Origin: Streptomyces tendae
GTDB lineage: Bacteria; Actinomycetota; Actinomycetes; Streptomycetales; Streptomycetaceae
Assembly: GCF_014650435.1 (NCBI RefSeq)
Contig: NZ_BMUY01000003.1
Location: 558,001-622,000 of the forward strand
Length of the DNA stretch: 64,000 nt
Reading direction: 5' to 3'
Shown here: piece by piece, positions 58,158 through 64,000 of the stretch
Position numbering within the stretch: position 1 is the first letter of the stretch
How the letters are laid out: every line of letters begins with the position of its first letter
Program-made: the position numbers and the translations under genes
Notes under the pieces: generated by a model
What the model saw: only the letters and a program-made list of their open reading frames with translations
Databases searched by the model: none
What the model was told of the DNA's origin: nothing

Positions 58158-60611
58158 ATGAGCGACGAGCCGCAGCCGCAGCAGCCGCACCCGGGCTGGG
58201 CCAAGAGGGAGCCGGAGGCGGCCGGCGACGGGCAGACCGGGCAGCCGGGAGCACCCGGCACAACGGACGCGTCCGGGAAGGCGAAGAAGCCCAAGCGCCC
58301 CAAGCGCACCGGATGGCGCCGCCTGATCCCGACCTGGCGCATCGCGCTGAGCACCGTCGTCGTCGGCCTCCTGCTGATCGTCGGCGGCTTCTTCCTCGGC
58401 TACCACCTCGTCCAGATCCCCGCCGCCAACGCGCTCGCCACCAAGCAGTCCAACGTCTACCTGTACGCCGACGGCAGCGTCCTCGCCCGCGACGGCGAGG
58501 TCAACCGCGAGAGCGTCGGCCTCGCCCGCATCTCCAAGGACGCCCAGCACGCCGTCCTCGCCGCCGAGGACCGCGACTTCTACACCGAGTCCGCCATCGA
58601 CCCCATGGCGATGGTCCGGGCCGGCTGGAACACCGCCACAGGCAAGGGCAAGCAGTCCGGCTCCACGATCACCCAGCAGTACGTCAAGAACTACTACCTG
58701 GCCCAGGAGCAGACCGTCACCCGCAAGGTGAAGGAGTTCTTCATCTCGATCAAGCTCGACCGGGAGAAGAGCAAGAACGAGATCCTCGAGGGCTACCTCA
58801 ACACCAGCTTCTTCGGCCGCGGCGCCTACGGCATCCAGGCCGCCGCCCAGGCGTACTTCGGCGTCGACGCCAAGGACCTCACCGCCGCCCAGGGCGCCTA
58901 CCTCGCCTCCCTGCTCAACGCCCCCAGCCAGTACGACGTCGTCGCCCACCCCGAGAACCGGCCCGCCGCCGAGGCCCGCTGGAACTACGTCATGAACGGC
59001 ATGGTCGACAAGGGCTGGCTCAGCGCCTCCGACCGCGCCGCGGCGAAGTTCCCCAAGCCCAAGGAGTCCACCGTCTCCACCGGCATGTCCGGACAGCGCG
59101 GCTACGTCGTCAACATCGTCAAGAAGTACCTGATCGAGAACGGCATCGTCGACGAGGAGGAACTGGGCCGCGGCGGCTACCGCATCACCACCACCCTCCA
59201 GAAGGACAAGCAGGACGCCTTCGTCAAGGCCGTCGACGACAAGCTGATGTCCCAGCTGGACAAGAAGGAACGCAAGGTCGACACCTACGTCCGCGCCGGC
59301 GGCGCCTCCGTCGACCCGAAGACCGGCAAGGTCGTCGCGATGTACAACGGCATCGACTACGTCAAGCAGTACACACCCAACGCCGTCCGCCGCGACTTCC
59401 AGGTCGGCTCCACCTTCAAGCCCTTCGTCTTCACCTCCGCCGTCGAGAACCACTCCGAGACGCAGAGCGGCCAGACGATCAACCCGAACACGCGCTACGA
59501 CGGCACCAGCGAACGCCCCGTCCAGGGCTGGACCGGCGGCCGCTACGCCCCCGAGAACGAGGACCACCGCGACTACGGCCACGTCACCGTCCGCGAGGCC
59601 ACCGACAAGTCCATCAACGCCGTGTACGCGCAGATGGCCGTCGACGTCGGCTCCGACAAGGTCAAGCAGACCGCGATCGACCTCGGACTCTCCAAGAACA
59701 CCCCCGAGCTGACCCCCTCCCCCTCCATCGCCCTCGGCGTCGCCACCGCCAGCCCCCTCGACATGGCGGAGGCCTACGCCACCCTCGCCAACCACGGCAG
59801 GCACGGCACGTACACCTTCGTCGAGAAGGTCATGAAGGACGGCAAGCAGGAGGTCGAGCTGCCCGAACGGCGCGAGCACCAGGCCGTCAGCCGGGAGGCC
59901 GCCGACACCACCACGTCCGTCCTGCGCAGCGTCGTCCAGAACGGCACCGCCACCGCCGCCCAGGCCGCCGGCCGTCCCGCGGCAGGCAAGACCGGCACCG
60001 CCGAGGAGGACACGGCCGCCTGGTTCGCCGGCTACACCCCCGACCTCGCCACCGTCGTCGCCGTGATGGGCCAGGACCCGAAGACCGCCGCCCACAAGCC
60101 CCTGTACGGCGCCATGGGCCTGGCCCGCATCAACGGCGGCGGCGCCCCCGCCGAGATCTGGGGCCAGTACACCCGCAACGCCCTCGAGGGCGAACCGGTC
60201 AGCGACTTCGACCTCCAGCTCCAGGACGGCGCCGACGTCACCGCGCCCCCGAGCAGCGACGCCTCGGACGAACCGGGCGACGGCGACGAGAGCGGCAGCG
60301 GCGAGACGGACGAGGACTCCACCGGCGACGAGGACGGCTCCGGCTCCGCGACCCCCGGCGACTCCGGCGGCAGCAGCACCCCGCCCGGCGACGGCGGCGG
60401 CACCGAGTCCGACCCCCCGTCGACCGGCGGCGGCACCCCTTCCACCGGCGGCCCCAGCACTGAGCCGGGCCCCACCGGCGGCGGCGACTCGGGCGGCGAC
60501 GACTCCTCCAACGGCGGCACCGGGCCGGGCGGCGGAGACACCGACGGCGCGGGCGGCGGGGACTCGAACACCGGCTTCCCCGGCCTCCCCGTCACGCCTC
60601 GGCGTCAGTGA
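58158..60611 (+). CDS. Bifunctional class A penicillin-binding protein
   Basis: 817 residues from the ATG at 58158; a GTG at 58149 is closer to AGGAG and also possible. A basic cytoplasmic tail, a membrane helix (STVVVGLLLIVGGFFLGYHL), a GT51 transglycosylase domain (AAEDRDFYTE with the catalytic Glu, SGSTITQQYVKNYYL, FFGRGAYGIQAAAQAYFG) and a transpeptidase (STFK near residue 417, SIN near 485, KTGTAE near 609). The last 130 residues are Gly/Ser/Asp/Pro-rich and disordered. It polymerises and cross-links peptidoglycan at the outer membrane face. It converges with the SMR gene, overlapping it by 7 bases. Confidence 0.92.
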   Translation: MSDEPQPQQPHPGWAKREPEAAGDGQTGQPGAPGTTDASGKAKKPKRPKRTGWRRLIPTWRIALSTVVVGLLLIVGGFFLGYHLVQIPAANALATKQSNVYLYADGSVLARDGEVNRESVGLARISKDAQHAVLAAEDRDFYTESAIDPMAMVRAGWNTATGKGKQSGSTITQQYVKNYYLAQEQTVTRKVKEFFISIKLDREKSKNEILEGYLNTSFFGRGAYGIQAAAQAYFGVDAKDLTAAQGAYLASLLNAPSQYDVVAHPENRPAAEARWNYVMNGMVDKGWLSASDRAAAKFPKPKESTVSTGMSGQRGYVVNIVKKYLIENGIVDEEELGRGGYRITTTLQKDKQDAFVKAVDDKLMSQLDKKERKVDTYVRAGGASVDPKTGKVVAMYNGIDYVKQYTPNAVRRDFQVGSTFKPFVFTSAVENHSETQSGQTINPNTRYDGTSERPVQGWTGGRYAPENEDHRDYGHVTVREATDKSINAVYAQMAVDVGSDKVKQTAIDLGLSKNTPELTPSPSIALGVATASPLDMAEAYATLANHGRHGTYTFVEKVMKDGKQEVELPERREHQAVSREAADTTTSVLRSVVQNGTATAAQAAGRPAAGKTGTAEEDTAAWFAGYTPDLATVVAVMGQDPKTAAHKPLYGAMGLARINGGGAPAEIWGQYTRNALEGEPVSDFDLQLQDGADVTAPPSSDASDEPGDGDESGSGETDEDSTGDEDGSGSATPGDSGGSSTPPGDGGGTESDPPSTGGGTPSTGGPSTEPGPTGGGDSGGDDSSNGGTGPGGGDTDGAGGGDSNTGFPGLPVTPRRQ

Positions 60612-60925
60612 CCGGAGGTCGCCTTGAGACCCACAACGGCGACCAGCAGCAAACAAATGAAGAAGATCCGGGCGGCGGTCGCCGGCTCCCCCAGCACCAC
60701 CATGCCGAGCACCGCCGCCCCGGCCGCGCCGATCCCCACCCACACGCCGTAGGCGGTACCGATGGGCAGCGTCCGGGCCGCATACGACAGCAGCATCATG
60801 CTCGCGACGATCCCGGCACCCGTGAACACACTCGGCCACAGCCGGGTGAAACCGTCGGTGTACTTCATCCCGATCGACCAGCCGACCTCGAGCAGACCGG
60901 CGACGAACAACAGAACCCACGCCAT
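60605..60925 (-). CDS. SMR-family guanidinium exporter (Gdx/SugE type)
   Basis: 106 residues, four membrane helices. The first carries the conserved Glu in AGLLEVGWSIGMKYTDGFTR, with the W-x-x-G-x-K spacing of Gdx (guanidinium/H+ antiporters, formerly SugE) rather than EmrE-like drug pumps. AYGVWVGIGAAGAAVLGMVV is helix 3 and FFICLLLVAVVGLK helix 4. The guanidine-III riboswitch in the leader gives independent support. ATG at 60925 with GGAGG eight bases upstream. The dual-topology dimer needs only this one gene. Confidence 0.92.
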   Translation of the reverse strand: MAWVLLFVAGLLEVGWSIGMKYTDGFTRLWPSVFTGAGIVASMMLLSYAARTLPIGTAYGVWVGIGAAGAAVLGMVVLGEPATAARIFFICLLLVAVVGLKATSGH

Positions 60926-60959
60926 GACAGGCACCTCCGTGAACGAACTGAACGGTGGT

Positions 60960-61003
60960 GCGTCGTCTTTGCCTTCAGCCCGGTACGGCGCGTCTCGTCG
61001 GGG
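60960..61003 (-). promoter_or_regulatory. Guanidine-III (ykkC-III) riboswitch
   Basis: Read on the minus strand, the leader of the SMR gene carries the compact ykkC-III pattern in order: CCCG-ACGAG, GCGCCGUACC, a GGG closing P1, and AAGACG near the 3' end. CCCG pairs with CGGG (P1). GCGCCGU pairs with ACGACGC as the pseudoknot helix, with one C-A mismatch. It lies 35 bases before the ATG, close to the GGAGG, fitting translational control by guanidinium. Recognised from memory of the Thermobifida fusca representative. Confidence 0.78.
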
Positions 61004-61034
61004 TGCTTCCCAAGGTAGCAAAGACAGGAGAAAG

Positions 61035-61062
61035 GGGCCGGTGACCTTGATCACCAGCCCCT
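61035..61062 (-). terminator. Hairpin terminator after the GroES-like gene
   Basis: GGGGCCGGTGA and TCACCAGCCCC pair around a 6-base loop. On the minus strand a T-rich tail (CTTTCTCCTGTCTTT) follows, as in an intrinsic terminator, 24 bases downstream of the GroES-like stop and ahead of the riboswitch. Confidence 0.75.
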
Positions 61063-61085
61063 GAGTCGTGCTGCGAACCCGTGCT

Positions 61086-61442
61086 TCAGAGGTACAGCCC
61101 GGTGGAGTCCTCCGACCCCTCGAACCGGTCCGCCGCCACGGCGTGCAGATCGCGCTCACGCATGAGCACGTAGCCCACACCCCGCACCTCGACCTCGGCA
61201 CGGTCCTCCGGGTCGTACAGCACCCGGTCGCCCGGCTCCACGGTCCGTACGTTCTGTCCGACCGCGACCACCTCGGCCCAGGCCAGCCGCTTGCCGACGG
61301 CCGCCGTCGCGGGGATCAGGATGCCGCCCCCGGAACGCCGCTCGCCCTCACCGGAGTCCTGCCGCACGAGCACACGGTCGTGCAGCATCCGGATGGGCAG
61401 CTTGTCGTCCTGGGGACCCTGCTCGTTTCTCTTGGCGCTCAC
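61086..61442 (-). CDS. GroES-like co-chaperonin paralogue
   Basis: 118 residues. The GroES beta-barrel with mobile loop: IRMLHDRVLVRQDSGEGERR, then SGGGILIPATA, in which ILI is the hydrophobic tripeptide that docks on GroEL. AWAEVVAVGQNVRTVEPGDR, VLYDPEDRAEVEV follow. It is about 15-20 residues longer than canonical GroES at its ends and is not next to groEL, so it is an orphan paralogue, not the main co-chaperonin. Whether it still binds GroEL is unknown. Confidence 0.86.
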   Translation of the reverse strand: MSAKRNEQGPQDDKLPIRMLHDRVLVRQDSGEGERRSGGGILIPATAAVGKRLAWAEVVAVGQNVRTVEPGDRVLYDPEDRAEVEVRGVGYVLMRERDLHAVAADRFEGSEDSTGLYL

Positions 61443-61465
61443 GCCCTGAACCTACCTGCCCCCGC

Positions 61466-61798
61466 TCAGCGCCCGCGCCGCCGGGTGCCGCCCAGGGCGA
61501 GCAGCCCCACGACCCCGACCGCCACCAGCGCGACGGGCACGATCCGCTCCATCCGCGGGGCGCCCGTCTCGTCCACGAACTGCGCCTTCACGTCGCTCAC
61601 CACGCGATTGACCTGGACGTACGCCCGGCCGAGGGTGTGATCGACGCTGGAGGCGACCTTGGCCTTCGCATCGTCGACGATCGTCTTCGGGTGCACCCGC
61701 ATCCCGAGCTCGTCGAGCGTCTCGGCCAGCACCTCGCGGCGGCGCTTGATGTCCGCCTCGATCTGCGCCGGGGTCCTGATGTCCGACGTGTCCGCCAC
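61466..61798 (-). CDS. DUF3618 family protein
   Basis: 110 residues. The DUF3618 signature opens the protein: RTPAQIEADIKRRREVLAET, LDELGMRVHPKTIVDDAKAK. A single C-terminal membrane helix (IVPVALVAVGVVGLLALGG) and a basic end (TRRRGR) anchor it. Family members are small actinobacterial membrane proteins of unknown function. It lies 23 bases from the GroES-like start, same strand and upstream of it, so the two may be co-transcribed. Confidence 0.88.
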   Translation of the reverse strand: MADTSDIRTPAQIEADIKRRREVLAETLDELGMRVHPKTIVDDAKAKVASSVDHTLGRAYVQVNRVVSDVKAQFVDETGAPRMERIVPVALVAVGVVGLLALGGTRRRGR

Positions 61799-61892
61799 CG
61801 TACGCCTCCGAAGTCCGCTCTGACGCTGTCCCGGACAGTCTGTCAGCTACTTGCGTCTCCGCACTGTCAGGACCCCCCGTTACGCTGGATCG

Positions 61893-62360
61893 ATGAGCGA
61901 GCGACTCCAGCCCGGGGACACGGCCCCCGCCTTCACCCTCCCGGACGCCGACGGCAACGAGGTGTCCCTGTCCGACCACAAGGGCCGCAAGGTCATCGTC
62001 TACTTCTACCCTGCCGCGCTTACCCCCGGCTGCACGAAGCAGGCCTGCGACTTCACGGACAACCTGGAGCTGCTGACCGGCGCCGGGTACGACGTGATCG
62101 GCATCTCCCCCGACAAGCCGGAGAAGCTGGCCAAGTTCCGCGAGGCCGAGTCCCTGAAGGTCACCCTCCTCGCCGACCCGGACAAGAAGGCCCTCGACGC
62201 GTACGGCGCCTTCGGCGAGAAGAAGAACTACGGCCGCACCTACATGGGCGTCATCCGCTCCACCATCGTCGTCGACGAAGAGGGCAAGGTCGAACGCGCC
62301 CTGTACAACGTCCGCGCGACGGGCCACGTGGCCAAGATCATCAAGGACTTGGGGATCTGA
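61893..62360 (+). CDS. bcp: Thiol peroxidase of the Bcp/PrxQ type
   Basis: 155 residues from the ATG at 61893. Peroxiredoxin fold: GDTAPAFTLPDADGNEVSLS, VIVYFYPAALTPGCTKQACD, with the peroxidatic Cys in PGC and the resolving Cys five residues later, the alpha-2 type atypical 2-Cys arrangement. YGRTYMGVIRSTIVVDEEGK follows. It reduces hydroperoxides with thioredoxin. The start follows TTACGCTGGATCG without a clear Shine-Dalgarno sequence, so the mRNA may be leaderless. Confidence 0.92.
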   Translation: MSERLQPGDTAPAFTLPDADGNEVSLSDHKGRKVIVYFYPAALTPGCTKQACDFTDNLELLTGAGYDVIGISPDKPEKLAKFREAESLKVTLLADPDKKALDAYGAFGEKKNYGRTYMGVIRSTIVVDEEGKVERALYNVRATGHVAKIIKDLGI

Positions 62361-62367
62361 GTCCCTT

Positions 62368-62874
62368 TTGGCGGATCCCGACGCGGCCATCGCTGAGGCA
62401 GCCGCCTCGTCATCCTCTCTACGCGAGGTGGCGCTGAAGCTCGGCGCCACCCCAGCCACCGGCACCCTGTCCCACATTCGGCGCCGCATCAGCCAGCAGG
62501 AACCGACGTCGATCACCGATACTGAGACGCCCGACCGCGCGTCGGACTCGGCGATGGTTGACGTCACTGACCTCCAGCCCGAGGCTGCGCATGACGTCGG
62601 CGTAGCTCGTGGACACCAGTCACTTCGAGCGCAGGTCCTGGGGGCGTGCAGAGTCACCCGCCCCAGATCCTGTCGCTGACCGAGTGCTGATCGTTCTCCC
62701 GTCTCACGCCGGCCGAACCAACAGGGCCCAACTGCACAGAGGCTCTGGGCGAGATCGGCCTGCCGTACTCTTGCGAGACCTGCGGCAACACCGGCCGGAA
62801 AGACAGAGCGCCCCTCGCAGGGTGACCCGGTCTCCCCGTACACTGAATGCCGCTGGTCGAGCATGATGACCGTT
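62368..62874 (+). pseudogene. Broken HNH endonuclease-like gene with an inverted internal segment
   Basis: Remnants of one gene appear in order. Plus strand 62371-62500: a helix-turn-helix (ASSSSLREVALKLGATPATG, TLSHIRRRI). Minus strand 62616-62518: a second related module (STSYADVMRSLGLEVSDVNH, RRVRRAVGRLSI). Plus strand from 62612: DTSHFERRSWGRAESPAP and VADRVLIVLP. After a one-base frameshift near 62737, ALGEIGLPYSCETCGNTGR continues, then stops before the HNH residues. In intact relatives known to me the second module runs directly into DTSHF, so 62518-62616 looks inverted in place. It lies between bcp and tRNA-Leu and cannot make an active enzyme. Confidence 0.65.
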
Positions 62875-62879
62875 TTTGA

Positions 62880-62964
62880 GCGGCCGTGATGGAATTTGGC
62901 AGTCATGCTGGGTTTAGGTCCCAGTGGGTTCACACCCGTGTGGGTTCGAGTCCCACCGGCCGCA
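62880..62964 (+). tRNA. tRNA-Leu (anticodon UAG)
   Basis: An 85-base class II tRNA. Acceptor arms GCGGCCG and CGGCCGC pair fully, followed by discriminator A; CCA is not encoded. The anticodon stem CTGGG/CCCAG closes the loop TTTAGGT with anticodon TAG (codon CUA). The variable arm TGGGTTCACACCC and the T arm GTGGGTTCGAGTCCCAC are present. Confidence 0.95.
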
Positions 62965-62973
62965 CGCGCATCC

Positions 62974-63002
62974 GGAGGGGCCACTCAACGAGTGGCCCCT
63001 CC
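62974..63002. terminator. Perfect hairpin terminator after tRNA-Leu
   Basis: GGAGGGGCCACTC and GAGTGGCCCCTCC form a perfect 13-bp stem with a 3-base loop, nine bases after the tRNA and eight bases beyond the 3' end of the convergent rdgB gene, so it can serve both. Confidence 0.88.
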
Positions 63003-63010
63003 GATGTCAT

Positions 63011-63613
63011 TCAGCGCAGCAGCTCCCGCACCACCGGCACCAGCGCCCGGAACGCCTTCCCGCGGTGGCTGATGGCGTTCTTCTCCGCTGCCGTCAGTTC
63101 CGCGCAGGTGCGGGTCTCGCCGTCGGGCTGGAGGATCGGGTCGTAGCCGAAGCCGCCCGTGCCGGCGGGGGCGTGGCGGAGGGTGCCCTTCAGTTGGCCC
63201 TCGACCACTCGCTCCGTGCCGTCGGGGAGGGCCAGGGCCGCCGCGCAGGCGAAGTACGCGCCCCGGTGTTCGTCGGCGATGTCGCCGATCTGGGCCAACA
63301 ACAGGTCGAGGTTGGCCTTGTCGTCGCCGTGGCGGCCGGCCCAGCGGGCGGAGAAGATGCCGGGGGCGCCGTTCAGGACGTCGACGCAGAGGCCGGAGTC
63401 GTCGGCGACGGCGGGCAGGCCGGTGGCCTCGGCGAGGGCGTGGGCCTTGAGGAGGGCGTTCTCGGCGAAGGTGACGCCGGTTTCCTTGACGTCGGGGATG
63501 TGCGGGTAGGCGTCCGCGCCGACGAGGTCGTGCGGCAGGCCCGCGTCGGCGAGGATGGCCCTCAGTTCGGTGATCTTTCCGGCGTTGCGGGTGGCGAGGA
63601 TGAGGCGGGTCAT
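63011..63613 (-). CDS. rdgB: RdgB/HAM1 non-canonical purine NTP pyrophosphatase
   Basis: 200 residues, full length for the family. RLILATRNAGKITELRAILA has the substrate-binding Asn and Lys; TFAENALLKAHALAEATGLP, AVADDSGLCVDVLNGAPGIF (metal-binding Asp pair) and SARWAG are family blocks; GGFGYDPILQPDG and NAISHRGKA bind the base. It hydrolyses (d)ITP and XTP to monophosphates, keeping them out of DNA. The position near an envelope gene and tRNA fits the usual actinobacterial setting. Confidence 0.94.
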   Translation of the reverse strand: MTRLILATRNAGKITELRAILADAGLPHDLVGADAYPHIPDVKETGVTFAENALLKAHALAEATGLPAVADDSGLCVDVLNGAPGIFSARWAGRHGDDKANLDLLLAQIGDIADEHRGAYFACAAALALPDGTERVVEGQLKGTLRHAPAGTGGFGYDPILQPDGETRTCAELTAAEKNAISHRGKAFRALVPVVRELLR

Positions 63614-63659
63614 GGGGCCCAGTATTCCGGACCCCGATCCTCGCCCGGCCGGGCCCTGC

Positions 63660-64000
63660 CTACGGCGTGCAGACCTTGGTCAGTTCGCCCGCCGCGTCGG
63701 TGACGGGGCTGAGGTCGGGGGTCTCGTCGCCGTTCTCTACCGAGGTGCGGACGTTGTCGACGGCCTTGCCGAGGTCGTCGACGGCCTTGTTGACGTCGGT
63801 GTTGTCGGTCTGGTCGCCGATCTTGTCGAGGTTCTTGTCGATGGAGTTGAGGGATTCCTCCCACTGGGTGGGGTCGTCCGCGTTCTCCACGGCCTGCTGG
63901 AGTTCGGTGACGCTGTCGGCTATCGCGTCGGCCGTGCGTACGCAGTCGAGGGCCTTGTCGACGGCGTCGCAGCCGGTGGTGAGGCCGGCCGTCAGGGCGA
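63660..64000 (-). CDS. Envelope protein of unknown function, C-terminal part (partial)
   Basis: The frame runs off the window edge, so the N terminus is missing. The visible 113 residues begin ALTAGLTTGCDAVDKALDCV, possibly the end of a lipoprotein signal with the lipidated Cys in TTGC. A soluble helical region follows, rich in Asp, Asn and Val: SVTELQQAVENADDPTQWEE, SLNSIDKNLDKIGDQTDNTD, VNKAVDDLGKAVDNVRTSVE, ending LTKVCTP. The pattern suggests a helical bundle or coiled coil outside the membrane. The family is not recognised. Confidence 0.7.
   Translation of the reverse strand, partial: ALTAGLTTGCDAVDKALDCVRTADAIADSVTELQQAVENADDPTQWEESLNSIDKNLDKIGDQTDNTDVNKAVDDLGKAVDNVRTSVENGDETPDLSPVTDAAGELTKVCTP

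Noticed and set aside
56549..60463. Open frame of 1304 codons on the plus strand covering the ABC permeases and the PBP.
   Set aside because: It is Arg/Pro/His-rich low-complexity sequence in the wrong frame of three well-supported genes.
58098..60920. Open frame of 940 codons antisense to the PBP gene.
   Set aside because: No domain is visible; the plus-strand PBP has all catalytic motifs.
62419..62616. Minus-strand small frame considered as an independent helix-turn-helix gene.
   Set aside because: It is only one module, with an implausible tail, and is best explained as an inverted piece of the HNH remnant.

Overview
The window is chromosomal DNA from a Streptomyces. It has very high GC with strongly GC-biased third codon positions, many GTG starts and GTGA/ATGA stop-start overlaps. 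It also carries Streptomyces-specific families: a complete conservon (cvnABCDEF), DUF5753/DUF397 regulator pairs, DUF1707, DUF742 and a glxA/GH6 pair. From memory the gene order resembles the glxA - arr - cvn12 - PBP section of the S. coelicolor chromosome, with extra accessory blocks. No rRNA, CRISPR array or insertion sequence was found. One tRNA (Leu, anticodon UAG) lies at 62.88 kb.

Layout. 0-4 kb: the end of the copper radical oxidase glxA, a convergent GH6 glycanase lipoprotein, a class F sortase with a secreted partner, and a HAD-IIA phosphatase. 4-10.7 kb: a minus-strand phosphonate locus (substrate-binding lipoprotein, two permeases, ATPase, phosphonatase-like HAD enzyme, FAD amine oxidoreductase) under a GntR/UTRA regulator with a candidate operator. 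10.7-21.4 kb: a ROK repressor divergent from a Gfo/Idh dehydrogenase across a clear palindrome, then metabolic genes, a second YidC, an HxlR/MFS efflux pair with duplicated operators, and the rifampin ADP-ribosyltransferase arr.

21.6-31.4 kb is an accessory block that looks less GC-rich. It holds a PLD-helicase-DUF3427 protein, two WhiJ/Scr1-type regulatory clusters (anti-sigma-like ATPase, XRE-DUF5753, DUF397, DUF6879) and a three-gene graspetide (RiPP) operon: precursor, ATP-grasp ligase and PIMT-like methyltransferase. This operon is the best candidate for an uncharacterised product-making system. 31.4-41.2 kb: a secreted beta-rich protein, two regulator/NmrA-type reductase pairs, a GNAT enzyme, and an 883-aa repeat and coiled-coil protein whose N terminus resembles contractile-injection-system cargo.

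41.6-47.1 kb: a complete conservon with two P450s, one of which lacks the ExxR motif. 47-58 kb: housekeeping and transport genes, including a three-gene ABC exporter. 58-64 kb: a bifunctional PBP, a Gdx-type SMR guanidinium exporter behind a guanidine-III riboswitch, a GroES paralogue, bcp, a broken HNH endonuclease gene beside tRNA-Leu (apparently with an internal inversion), rdgB and a truncated envelope-protein gene.

A dispersed Streptomyces intergenic element occurs three times (near 0.65, 6.8 and 54.3 kb). One copy lies inside a permease reading frame. Start codons were chosen from ribosome-binding sites, overlaps and family alignment by eye; alternatives are stated.
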